Positions 26,202 to 33,952 of a stretch of DNA of 64,000 bases are shown here, piece after piece. The stretch covers positions 1 through 64,000 of the forward strand of contig JAAYCN010000035.1 of the NCBI GenBank assembly GCA_012729755.1, read 5' to 3'. Below the pieces are notes generated by a model, which was not told the DNA's origin, searched no databases, and saw only the letters and a program-made list of their open reading frames with translations. Position 1 is the stretch's first letter; each line of letters begins with the position of its first letter. Source of the stretch: Chloroflexota bacterium (GTDB taxonomy: Bacteria; Chloroflexota; Anaerolineae; Anaerolineales; Anaerolineaceae). Made by a program: the position numbers and the translations under genes.

Positions 26202-26642
26202 CTATCCCTTGAAACTCACCAGAGGCTGACCATGCTTAACCAGATCGCCCTGGTTGACGTGCACGTCAGCGATCACGCCATCCGCCTCAGCGCGGATTAC
26301 ATTCTTCATTTTCATCGCTTCAAGGGTCAACAGTCCATCGCCTTTTTTGACTGCGTCGCCAGCCTTGACATCAATCGAAACGATCGTGCCCGGCAGCGGT
26401 GACGTCAACACGCTCGCGCCTGCCGCGGGGGCCGCTGCCGCAGGTTTTGGTTTTGCTGCTGCGGGTTTTACGGCCGGGCTGGCTTTTGGCGCGGGCGCCG
26501 CTACTTTGGCGGGGGCGTTGCCCGATTCTTCCGGGTAAACCTCAACGACTTGCCCATCCACTTCCACAATAACCGGACGCGCGTTCAGATCCTGAATCGC
26601 CACCTCATAAGTTACGCCTTCAATGGAGACTTGAATTTTCAT
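26202..26642 (-). CDS. mmdC: Biotin carboxyl carrier protein (gamma subunit)
   Basis: About 146 residues. An N-terminal beta-rich segment (IQVSIEGVTYEVAIQDL) is followed by an Ala/Pro/Lys linker of about 45 residues (PAPKASPAVKPAAAKPKP) that acts as a flexible arm, then the biotinyl domain with biotin-lysine in LTLEAMKMKN. It shuttles CO2 from the carboxyltransferase to the membrane subunit. AGAGG fits ATG 26642; an ATG three codons earlier sits on top of the ribosome binding site. It follows the delta subunit with a two-base gap. Confidence 0.95.
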   Translation of the reverse strand: MKIQVSIEGVTYEVAIQDLNARPVIVEVDGQVVEVYPEESGNAPAKVAAPAPKASPAVKPAAAKPKPAAAAPAAGASVLTSPLPGTIVSIDVKAGDAVKKGDGLLTLEAMKMKNVIRAEADGVIADVHVNQGDLVKHGQPLVSFKG

Positions 26643-26644
26643 TT

Positions 26645-26980
26645 TTACCATCCTCTATGTTGTCTGAACGGTTGATAAGCCCGTGTTGATTGATTCCACC
26701 GGGTTGTGAGTGACTGGTCCTGTTCGACCGCCGTTTGCTGCTGGGCGAGCGCGTAAGCCACCGCTGTGGCTGCCGCCAGCTGATGATGAACTGTCGCCCC
26801 TTCGTCTTCAGGTTCCGCAACGTTCACAACTTCCTCAGCTGCTTCCTCTTCTTCCGATTCGGGTTTGGCTTTAAAGAGCGCCACCAACCCCGCCATGATG
26901 CCCCAAAGGACAATTATCATCACAAAGACCAGGCCCATCCCGATAGCGGTAATTAATAAACCTTGCTGTAATGCGTTCAT
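26645..26980 (-). CDS. mmdD: Decarboxylase delta subunit (OadG-like)
   Basis: A 111-residue protein with one N-terminal membrane helix (ITAIGMGLVFVMIIVLWGIMAGLVALF), an acidic hinge (ESEEEEAAEEV) and an Ala-rich region ending in RAYQPFRQHRGW. The helix-plus-hinge plan and C-terminal Arg/Trp motif are typical of the small OadG/MmdD subunits that hold the complex together. It lies ten bases after the carboxyltransferase gene and immediately before the biotin carrier gene. Sequence conservation in this family is low, but topology and position make the call secure. Confidence 0.88.
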   Translation of the reverse strand: MNALQQGLLITAIGMGLVFVMIIVLWGIMAGLVALFKAKPESEEEEAAEEVVNVAEPEDEGATVHHQLAAATAVAYALAQQQTAVEQDQSLTTRWNQSTRAYQPFRQHRGW

Positions 26981-26990
26981 TCACCCTCCC

Positions 26991-28535
26991 TTAGACCGGC
27001 ATATTGCCGTGCTTCTTAGGTAAGACATTGTCGACTTTGTTCTGTAAGGCTTTGAGCGCCTCAATCAGCTTCTGGCGGGTTTCCGCCGGCTCAATAACCT
27101 CGTCAATAAAACCAGCCCTTGCCGCCGCGTAAGGATTAAGGTGCTTCTCGCGGTACTCTTCTTCCAATCGGGCGCGCTCGGCGTCCTGATCTTCCGCCTG
27201 AGTAATCTGCTTGCGATAAAGAATGTTGGCAGCCCCCTCCGCGCCCATCACCGCGATTTCAGCGCTCGGCCACGCGTAGGTGATATCCGTGCCGATATAC
27301 TTACTGCTCAAAACCACATACGCGCCGCCGTAAGCTTTGCGAGTGACCACACTCACTTTGGGCACGCTCGATTCCGCATATGCGAACAGCACCTTCGCGC
27401 CGTGTCTGATTACGCCGCCATGTTCCTGATTCACACCAGGCAGGAAGCCCGGCGAATCGATAAAAGTCACCACCGGCAGGTTGAATGCGTCGCAGAGCCT
27501 CACCGTGCGGCTGATCTTATCCGCGGAATCAATGTCCATACAACCGGCCAAAGCGGCTGGCTCCTGTGAGATGATGCCAACAGACTTTCCCGCCAGTCTG
27601 GCCAGGCCCACAATCGCGTTCGGCGCGAAGCCTTTCTGCAATTCAAGGAAGGAACCTCTGTCAACGATCTCTTCGATCGCTTCTCTCATACTGTAAGGCT
27701 CACCCGGGTTTAGCGGCACGAGCGAGTTGAGCTGCTCAGCCTTCCGATAAGGGTCATCGTCATTTTCATAAGCTGGTGAAGGCTCCATGTAGTTGGAAGG
27801 GAAGTAAGAGAGCGCTCGCCGCGCCAGCTCAATCGCCGATTTCTCATCCGGGGCAACCAACTGCGCGTTACCGCTGATCGTCAGGTGCACGTCAGCGCCG
27901 CCCAACGATTCAGAGTCAATCTCTTCACCGGTAACAGTTTTAATCACCTGCGGGCCAGTCAGGAACATGAAAGACTGCTTCTGAACCATAATGATCAGGT
28001 CGGTGACCGCCGGGGAGTATGAAGCGCCGCCCGCGCACGGTCCCATAATCAGACTGATCTGAGGCACCACACCCGAATATCGCGTGTTGCGCTTGAAGAT
28101 CTCAGCGTAGCCTCCCAGGCTCTTCACTCCTTCCTGGATGCGCGCGCCGCCCGAATCGATCATGCCGATGATTGGGCTGCCGGTCTTCGCCGCGAGGTCC
28201 ATCACCTGACAAATCTTTGCCGCGTGCATCGACCCCAGTGAACCACCCTGCACGGTGAAATCCTGTGCGTAGACATAGACGGTGCGGCCATCAATCTTTC
28301 CATAGCCAATCACTACGCCATCACCCAACGGCGGGTTCTCGCTCTGGTCTTCCTGAGAGATGTTAAAAGCGGCCAATTCTCTGAAGCTGCTGTCATCCAG
28401 CAACTCCACCAACCTTTCCCGCGCGGTCATTTTGCCCTTGGCATGTTGGCGGTCAATTGCGGACTGCCCACCTGCCACCAGCGCTTCTTCGCGCATCTTA
28501 TCAAGTCGTTCCAATCGTGAATCTGACACAGCCAT
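26991..28535 (-). CDS. mmdA: Methylmalonyl-CoA-type carboxyltransferase (alpha subunit)
   Basis: A 514-residue acyl-CoA carboxyltransferase that moves the carboxyl group of methylmalonyl-CoA to biotin. The crotonase-like N half has QDFTVQGGSLGSMHAAKI and IDSGGARIQEGV; the C half has FIDSPGFLPGVNQEHGGVIRHGAK and KAYGGAYVVLSS. This rules out the pyruvate-carboxylase-like alpha subunit of oxaloacetate decarboxylase. AAGGAGAAG supports ATG 28535. It leads mmdA-D-C-B, the order I recall for Veillonella. Propionyl-CoA carboxylase beta is less likely because membrane subunits follow and no biotin carboxylase gene is present. Confidence 0.92.
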   Translation of the reverse strand: MAVSDSRLERLDKMREEALVAGGQSAIDRQHAKGKMTARERLVELLDDSSFRELAAFNISQEDQSENPPLGDGVVIGYGKIDGRTVYVYAQDFTVQGGSLGSMHAAKICQVMDLAAKTGSPIIGMIDSGGARIQEGVKSLGGYAEIFKRNTRYSGVVPQISLIMGPCAGGASYSPAVTDLIIMVQKQSFMFLTGPQVIKTVTGEEIDSESLGGADVHLTISGNAQLVAPDEKSAIELARRALSYFPSNYMEPSPAYENDDDPYRKAEQLNSLVPLNPGEPYSMREAIEEIVDRGSFLELQKGFAPNAIVGLARLAGKSVGIISQEPAALAGCMDIDSADKISRTVRLCDAFNLPVVTFIDSPGFLPGVNQEHGGVIRHGAKVLFAYAESSVPKVSVVTRKAYGGAYVVLSSKYIGTDITYAWPSAEIAVMGAEGAANILYRKQITQAEDQDAERARLEEEYREKHLNPYAAARAGFIDEVIEPAETRQKLIEALKALQNKVDNVLPKKHGNMPV

Positions 28536-28717
28536 TCTTCTCCTTGAATTGGTCTGGTTTATTTCACCAGGCAAACTTAAGTGAGACTAACCTGCCTGGC
28601 ACCGCTTAATTTTATCATCAGACACCCCAAAAACAACTTTCAATTACAAATAGATTTGTGGCGACTCTTACCAAAACAAACCTCAATAAAGGCCGGTTAA
28701 TTGTAAGTATTATCTAA

Positions 28718-31111
28718 CTATGGTAAAACCGCGTGAAACAGTTGATTGTTGAAAGCCAAAAAGACCATCTGGTTTGAAGAAACCGAGAACGCGCTCACCT
28801 CACCGCCCGGTAATGCGCCCTGTACGCTGCCTGATCTCAATACCCGATTCAAATTCAGCTTCAAACTGAACTGATAAAGTTCAGCGCCCTTCGCGTCAAG
28901 ATAATAAATGGAAGGGTCTGGCGGCGGCGAATAAGCCAAACGTCCAAAATGAAGATTTAAAAAATCCATCCGCGGGGTGTCTGCGCGCAAATCGCTGTAC
29001 GGCAATCGCTCCTGTCCATCAATCAAACCCGTAATATTAGACGCCACATAGTGTGAGCTATGCCCATCAGCGTGCAGGATAAACAATTCATCCCGATTTA
29101 CGGCGATTTCTACCGCCTGGCTTAAATCAATCGGCATGTCCTCAAAATAGCTGTCAGCCGCGCGGTCAAATTGCGTCGCCAAACCCCGATAGATCCAAAT
29201 TGCGTTTCGTTCCGGGTCCAGAATCATCATCCGCCCGCTGTCTACGGTCATCATGACGATCTCACCAAATCCACCGTCAGGTGCTGCCAGCTGAGCTGCC
29301 TTAGGAGTGTTGCCAATCGAGCAATACAAAGTAGCGCCATCCTTGTCGATGGCGACAATCGGCGCGCGCGCAGGGTTATTGATCTGGATCTCTGAAACCG
29401 AGACTAGTTTTCCCACGGTGATATTGTCATAGCTGCCCGGACCACAGTGAAAATCTGCGTCATGCTCATACAGATTTCCCTTCTTGCCAAAGTGCAAAAC
29501 CTGCCCTGCATTCGCGTCCAGCAAATAGACATCGTAATTAAGCACAATGATTTTTCTGATTTCCAGGTCCGGGAAAGGCGTCGGGTCAAACGAACGCATA
29601 AAGCTCAACCTCACCGCGCCGTCCATTGCGTCTAAGGCGCTTTCCCCGTGGATGCGCATTGTTTCCAGCTCAGGGTCAGCGCTCACCGCCGAAGCCTGTC
29701 TGATCCAAACAAGCGCCTCCTGCCAGGCGACGCGCTGTTGAGCGGGGTCGCTCACCTGCTGAGCGTTGTGATAATACACCTTGGCCTGGCTGGTCAGATA
29801 TTTCACGTCATCCGCGTGGCTTTGTGTAAGGAAGATCACCGCCGCTAACGCCACCATAAAGAGCGGCGTCAAAATAGCGATAATTAATTTCGCGGCCGCT
29901 GGCAGACCTCCATCCGCCGCTTCATCAGCGCTGACCGCGCCAACCTTATGCGAGATCGCCCTGCCAGCTTTGTTCTCAATCCTTTTCAGCCAGCCCACAC
30001 TCTTTGCCACGCCGGTAAACGCGTCTTTTTTCATCTTCTGCAGTTCTGGGTTATCTGCCAGACGCTTTTTGGGCAGTTTGGCTGACTCTTCAGAGGCCTC
30101 TTCAACTTCTTCTTGCGGCGCTGGTACTGGTTTTTCAACCGCGATTTCTGGTTGGATATTCTTACGGATCAAAACGTTCTGTGTCGGCTGAGTAGAAGGG
30201 TCACGAGCGATCACCCCCTGGGTCTCCTCACTGGCTTTGTGTTCCGCCTCGTTCATAAGCCTGTCAGGCGGCAGCGTCGGAGCGACCGGCAGGTTAAAAA
30301 GATCCTGCGCCAGCGAATTGCTGACTTCAATTACCGGCTCCGGCCGGTCTTCCACCTCAATCGGCGCAGTTTTGATCACTGGTTCGGGCTCAGCTTCCTC
30401 AATCTCACTGACCTCTTCGACCCCGATCGCTTCCCCTTCGATCTCCTCAGCGGTCAGCTGACCCTTCAGCACCCGTCCTTCCCCCGGCATAAACTGAATC
30501 AACGAAACTGGCGATTCAATCGCCACTTTGTTCTTAAACGTATTCCTGATTGGATAAATGGCGGGTGAAACAAGTTCAGCCACCAACTCATTAGGCAGCT
30601 CGTTAGCCACCACAGCCACATCCCCCGCCTTAAGCGTTTTCTGAAAAAAAGCGATACGTGGGGTCGTCTGCACGCCCAGCCCTAACTGATTGGCGTCGCG
30701 GTCCATAAAATCGGTCTGCTCGTCCGTGCTTATCAAGACCGTGCGTGAACAACCAGCCTGTCCGATGAATAGTACTCCCCGATGGACGACCCCGATTTCC
30801 ACCTCCAAAGTTTTTTTCAGTGCCGCTTCAGGCAATTTTGAGTTTTCAACAAGCAGAGTTCGGTTCAACCACTCGATTACCGCCCTCATCCCGCTGGTAA
30901 CCGAGCCTGGTGTCTTATAAAACACTTCAACCGCCTCTGCCTGCCAGGCGCTCAGCGCCTTACCAACCAGCGGCTGATCGCCTTGTTGAGTGAACAAAAC
31001 AAACACCTGATCTTCCTCACGCCCCCTTGCGGTGCGTCGCGGAGCGCTGGCAGCGTACAAACTTTGTGGAACCTGATCATCCAGAGCGAACAAATTAAGA
31101 TCGAATTTCAT
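28718..31111 (-). CDS. Membrane protein: PP2C-like N-domain, one helix, propeller-like C-domain
   Basis: 797 residues in three parts. Residues 1-200 read like a PP2C/SpoIIE phosphatase fold (VFVLFTQQGDQPLVG, VEIGVVHRGVLFIGQAGCSRTVLIS, FFQKTLKAGDVAVVANE), but the metal-binding Asp motifs (DG-type) are not evident, so it may be inactive. An acidic/Pro-rich linker runs from about 215 to 345. A transmembrane helix lies at about 405-430 (AAKLIIAILTPLFMVALAAVIFL). The rest has repeated YLLD/ILD/YYLD strands suggesting a beta propeller outside. AAAGGAAAA precedes ATG 31111. It is divergent from the acyltransferase gene. Function unknown; a sensor role is speculative. Confidence 0.6.
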   Translation of the reverse strand: MKFDLNLFALDDQVPQSLYAASAPRRTARGREEDQVFVLFTQQGDQPLVGKALSAWQAEAVEVFYKTPGSVTSGMRAVIEWLNRTLLVENSKLPEAALKKTLEVEIGVVHRGVLFIGQAGCSRTVLISTDEQTDFMDRDANQLGLGVQTTPRIAFFQKTLKAGDVAVVANELPNELVAELVSPAIYPIRNTFKNKVAIESPVSLIQFMPGEGRVLKGQLTAEEIEGEAIGVEEVSEIEEAEPEPVIKTAPIEVEDRPEPVIEVSNSLAQDLFNLPVAPTLPPDRLMNEAEHKASEETQGVIARDPSTQPTQNVLIRKNIQPEIAVEKPVPAPQEEVEEASEESAKLPKKRLADNPELQKMKKDAFTGVAKSVGWLKRIENKAGRAISHKVGAVSADEAADGGLPAAAKLIIAILTPLFMVALAAVIFLTQSHADDVKYLTSQAKVYYHNAQQVSDPAQQRVAWQEALVWIRQASAVSADPELETMRIHGESALDAMDGAVRLSFMRSFDPTPFPDLEIRKIIVLNYDVYLLDANAGQVLHFGKKGNLYEHDADFHCGPGSYDNITVGKLVSVSEIQINNPARAPIVAIDKDGATLYCSIGNTPKAAQLAAPDGGFGEIVMMTVDSGRMMILDPERNAIWIYRGLATQFDRAADSYFEDMPIDLSQAVEIAVNRDELFILHADGHSSHYVASNITGLIDGQERLPYSDLRADTPRMDFLNLHFGRLAYSPPPDPSIYYLDAKGAELYQFSLKLNLNRVLRSGSVQGALPGGEVSAFSVSSNQMVFLAFNNQLFHAVLP

Positions 31112-31142
31112 GGTTTTCCTTTAAATAATAGCTACAATTTGC

Positions 31143-31173
31143 TTGATACAATATTCATGCCAGCGTGTATAAT
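31143..31173 (+). promoter_or_regulatory. Promoter placing the start site on the ATG
   Basis: TTGATA, a 19-base spacer and TATAAT, with the ATG of the acyltransferase six bases later at 31180. Transcription would begin at the start codon, giving a leaderless mRNA. On the minus strand the divergent gene has TATTAT at 31125-31130. Confidence 0.55.
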
Positions 31174-31179
31174 TCACCC

Positions 31180-32205
31180 ATGCATTTTTCCATTATCCAG
31201 ACAGAAGAAGATTGGGCGCGCCTCAAACCTGAGTGGGATGCCTTGCTCGAGCGCTCTGTCACCAAAGTCCCTTTTTTACTCTGGGATTACCAATTCGCCT
31301 GGTGGCAAAAACGGGGTGGCGCCGAATGGCCAGCTGACTCTCAGCTGGCAATCATTACCGCCCGCGAAGACAGCCAATTGACCGGTATCGCTCCATTTTT
31401 TATCGCTGAAAAAGAAGGCGAACCCCCGGCGCTGCGTTTCATTGGGCAGGTGGAGGTGAGTGATTATCTTGATTTCATCGTCCCCCCTGATTCCCTTCAG
31501 CCATTCCTGACCGGGCTGCTCACTTATCTGACAGCCGAACCTTCCCTCTCAGCTCTACCCCTCCGCCTCGACAACTTTATCGACACCTCCCTTTCGCTCC
31601 CGGCGCTTCAGGCTGCCGCGGCCCAAACAGGGCGGACATACGCCGCGTCTGTGCTGATGCCCTCCCCCTACATCCCGACCGCGCCAGACTGGGACTCTTA
31701 TTTAGCTACCCTTGATAAAAAACAGCGCCATGAGATCCGCCGTAAGATCCGCAACGCCGCCGCTCAGCGAAATGCCAGCTGGTACATCATGGAACACAGC
31801 GAGCACTGCCAGCAGGAGATGGATGACTTCCTGACCATGATGCGCAACGAGCCCGATAAAGACACCTTCCTGAAGCCCGCCATGGTCGAATTTATGCAAG
31901 CCGCCGCCGAAGCAGCCTGCAAAAACAATATTCTTCACCTGGCCTTCCTGACCATGGATGGTGAAAAAGCCGGCGCTTTCTTGAGCTTCATCAACGACAA
32001 GAAATTGTTGGTCTACAATTCCGCCTGGAACCCCAGGTTCTCCCAGTTCTCTCCAGGTTGGGTGCTTTTGTCTTTTCTGATCCAATGGGCAATTGAGCAT
32101 CATTTCAGTGAAGTCGATATGATGCGCGGCGATGAAGACTATAAATACCGCTTTGGCGGCGTTGACCGTCACGTTATGTCGGTTGTCTTATCTAAACCTC
32201 GCTGA
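31180..32205 (+). CDS. BioF2/CelD-like acyltransferase (GNAT fold, FemAB-related)
   Basis: 341 residues with the two-GNAT layout of Acetyltransf_6 (BioF2-like) proteins. The core motif is KKQRHEIRRKIRNA at about residues 183-196, and the C-terminal half has HLAFLTMDGEKAGAFLSFINDKKLLVYNSAWNP and DMMRGDEDYKYRFG, which match the family ending D-x-x-R-G-x-E-x-Y-K-x-x-x. These enzymes transfer acyl or aminoacyl groups to polysaccharide or peptide acceptors, but no substrate can be named here. The track's GTG start at 31165 overlaps the -10 box; ATG 31180 is preferred. It stands just upstream of the hrcA operon. Confidence 0.8.
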   Translation: MHFSIIQTEEDWARLKPEWDALLERSVTKVPFLLWDYQFAWWQKRGGAEWPADSQLAIITAREDSQLTGIAPFFIAEKEGEPPALRFIGQVEVSDYLDFIVPPDSLQPFLTGLLTYLTAEPSLSALPLRLDNFIDTSLSLPALQAAAAQTGRTYAASVLMPSPYIPTAPDWDSYLATLDKKQRHEIRRKIRNAAAQRNASWYIMEHSEHCQQEMDDFLTMMRNEPDKDTFLKPAMVEFMQAAAEAACKNNILHLAFLTMDGEKAGAFLSFINDKKLLVYNSAWNPRFSQFSPGWVLLSFLIQWAIEHHFSEVDMMRGDEDYKYRFGGVDRHVMSVVLSKPR

Positions 32206-32276
32206 CCCTGATCTCTGCCTTTTCGTTCTGACAAACAACTCTTACGAAATATTAATACGCCTGGCAGTCCTCGTTC

Positions 32277-32305
32277 TTGACCCCACTTTTCGCGCATGGT
32301 AATAT
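32277..32305 (+). promoter_or_regulatory. hrcA-dnaK operon promoter
   Basis: TTGACC, a 17-base spacer and TAATAT. The predicted start near 32312 abuts the CIRCE operator. Confidence 0.78.
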
Positions 32306-32318
32306 TAATCACAGTTGA

Positions 32319-32345
32319 TTAGCACTCTCACGTTGAGAGTGCTAA
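32319..32345 (+). promoter_or_regulatory. CIRCE operator of the hrcA-dnaK operon
   Basis: TTAGCACTC, nine bases, GAGTGCTAA: a perfect CIRCE. It ends 12 bases before the hrcA start codon, so HrcA represses its own operon as well as groESL. Confidence 0.97.
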
Positions 32346-32357
32346 TTTGAGAAAATC

Positions 32358-33395
32358 ATGACAAAAGAACTGACCGAACGCCAAAAATTGCTGCTCTCCC
32401 TGATCATTCACGAGCATACGCGAACCGCCCAGCCGGTTGGCTCTAAAAGCATTGTCAATCAATTCGGGCTCAACTTATCCTCTGCTACTATTCGCAACGA
32501 GCTGGCCACCCTGACCGAACTCGGCTATTTGCGCCAACCCCATACTTCCGCCGGCCGCGTGCCGACCGAAGAAGGTTACCGCTATTTCGTCTCCAACCTC
32601 GTACAGCAGACCAATTTGCCCGCCACCACCCGCAACACCATCAGCCATCAGTTTTATCAGGCGCCTCAGGGGCTGGTTCAATGGCTCAGGTTGGCTGCCT
32701 CTGTCTTGGCTAATCACTCTCAGGCCGCTTCGCTCGTTACTGCGCCGCACACCACCAGGGCAACTTTCAAACATATCGAATTACTCTCCACCCGTGCCAC
32801 CCAAGTACTTCTTGTATTGGTTTTAGGCGGTGGTGAGATCCGTCAGCGCATTCTCTCGCTGGATGAATCAGTCTCTCAGGAAAATCTTTCCGAACTGTCC
32901 GCGCACATTAATGGCCTGTGTCAGAATTATTCTGCTGACGACCTGAAATCCAGGCATGAACAACTCAGCCCGCTTGGACTGATCGTGCTCGATACCATCA
33001 TTGAGGAAATGCGTCTCTCATCCACACTGGTCACTGGCGAGGTTTACCTCGATGGTCTCACCAATGTGCTTACCGAGCCCGAATTTGCCCAATCGGAACT
33101 CGCCCGCTCGCCCATGCGCCTGCTTGAGGAGCGCACGCTTCTCAACGACCTGATTTCACGCACGATCATGACTGAGGAGGTCGGCGGCGTTCAGGTCCTG
33201 ATCGGCGGCGAAGGCACCTGGGATGAGCTCAGGGATTGCTCGGTCATCCTGACCCGCTACGGCATCCCCGATCAGCTCACCGGCGCTATTGGCGTGCTCG
33301 GCCCGATGCGCATGCCCTATGGCCACACAATTTCCACCGTGCGTTTCATGGCCGGTCTGCTCTCAGACCTGGTTTCGGAACACTTGGTTGAATAA
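32358..33395 (+). CDS. hrcA: Heat-inducible transcription repressor HrcA
   Basis: The repressor that binds CIRCE and is itself stabilised by GroEL. 345 residues. The N-terminal winged helix (about 1-75) includes LTERQKLLLSLIIHEHTRTAQPVGSKSI and the recognition segment LSSATIRNELATLTELGYL, followed by PHTSAGRVPTEEGYRYFV. The C-terminal GAF-like region ends with the expected GVLGPMRMPY block. It is first in hrcA-grpE-dnaK-dnaJ-prmA and under its own CIRCE, so expression is autoregulated and coupled to free GroEL. Confidence 0.97.
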   Translation: MTKELTERQKLLLSLIIHEHTRTAQPVGSKSIVNQFGLNLSSATIRNELATLTELGYLRQPHTSAGRVPTEEGYRYFVSNLVQQTNLPATTRNTISHQFYQAPQGLVQWLRLAASVLANHSQAASLVTAPHTTRATFKHIELLSTRATQVLLVLVLGGGEIRQRILSLDESVSQENLSELSAHINGLCQNYSADDLKSRHEQLSPLGLIVLDTIIEEMRLSSTLVTGEVYLDGLTNVLTEPEFAQSELARSPMRLLEERTLLNDLISRTIMTEEVGGVQVLIGGEGTWDELRDCSVILTRYGIPDQLTGAIGVLGPMRMPYGHTISTVRFMAGLLSDLVSEHLVE

Positions 33396-33418
33396 TTTGG
33401 AGGACTCAAAAACAATTT

Positions 33419-33943
33419 ATGAAAGAACCCAAACGCACTAACAAAACCGAAAAGGAAGAACCACAGGAAGATCCGGTGGTTGCTGCCTTGCAAAAAGAAC
33501 TGGTCGAAACCAAACAGAAAGCGGACGAATATCTCGACGACCTGCAGCGCGAACGTGCCAGCTTCGCCAATTACAAGCGCCGCATTGACCAGGAAAACGC
33601 TGAAATCTACCAGAAATCGCTTGGTGACCACATCAAGCCCTTCCTGCCGGTCATTGACGACCTCGAACGCTCACTGAAGCATCGCCCCGAAGATCAGGGC
33701 GCCAGACAGTGGGTGGAAGGTGTTGACTTAATCCTCAAAAAATTGCTCAACACCCTGCAGAATAATGGTGTTCAGGCTATCGAAGCCAAACCGGGCGACA
33801 TGTTCGACCCAAACTTCCACGAAGCCATCACCCACGAAGAAAACGAACAATACACAGACGGTCAGATCATCGAAGTCGTTCAGACCGGTTATAAAAACAA
33901 CGATCGCATCATTCGCCCTGCTTTGGTCAGGGTAGCAAAATAA
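33419..33943 (+). CDS. grpE: Nucleotide exchange factor GrpE
   Basis: A DnaK co-chaperone that drives ADP release. 174 residues. The N-terminal long coiled coil (AALQKELVETKQKADEYLDDLQRERASFANYKRRIDQE) includes the conserved N/F-Y-K-R-R segment; the C-terminal beta domain ends with the family motif GDMFDPNFHEAI and VVQTGYKNNDRIIRPALVRV. GGAG precedes the ATG. It lies 23 bases after hrcA and nine before dnaK. Confidence 0.97.
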   Translation: MKEPKRTNKTEKEEPQEDPVVAALQKELVETKQKADEYLDDLQRERASFANYKRRIDQENAEIYQKSLGDHIKPFLPVIDDLERSLKHRPEDQGARQWVEGVDLILKKLLNTLQNNGVQAIEAKPGDMFDPNFHEAITHEENEQYTDGQIIEVVQTGYKNNDRIIRPALVRVAK

Positions 33944-33952
33944 GGAGCTAAT

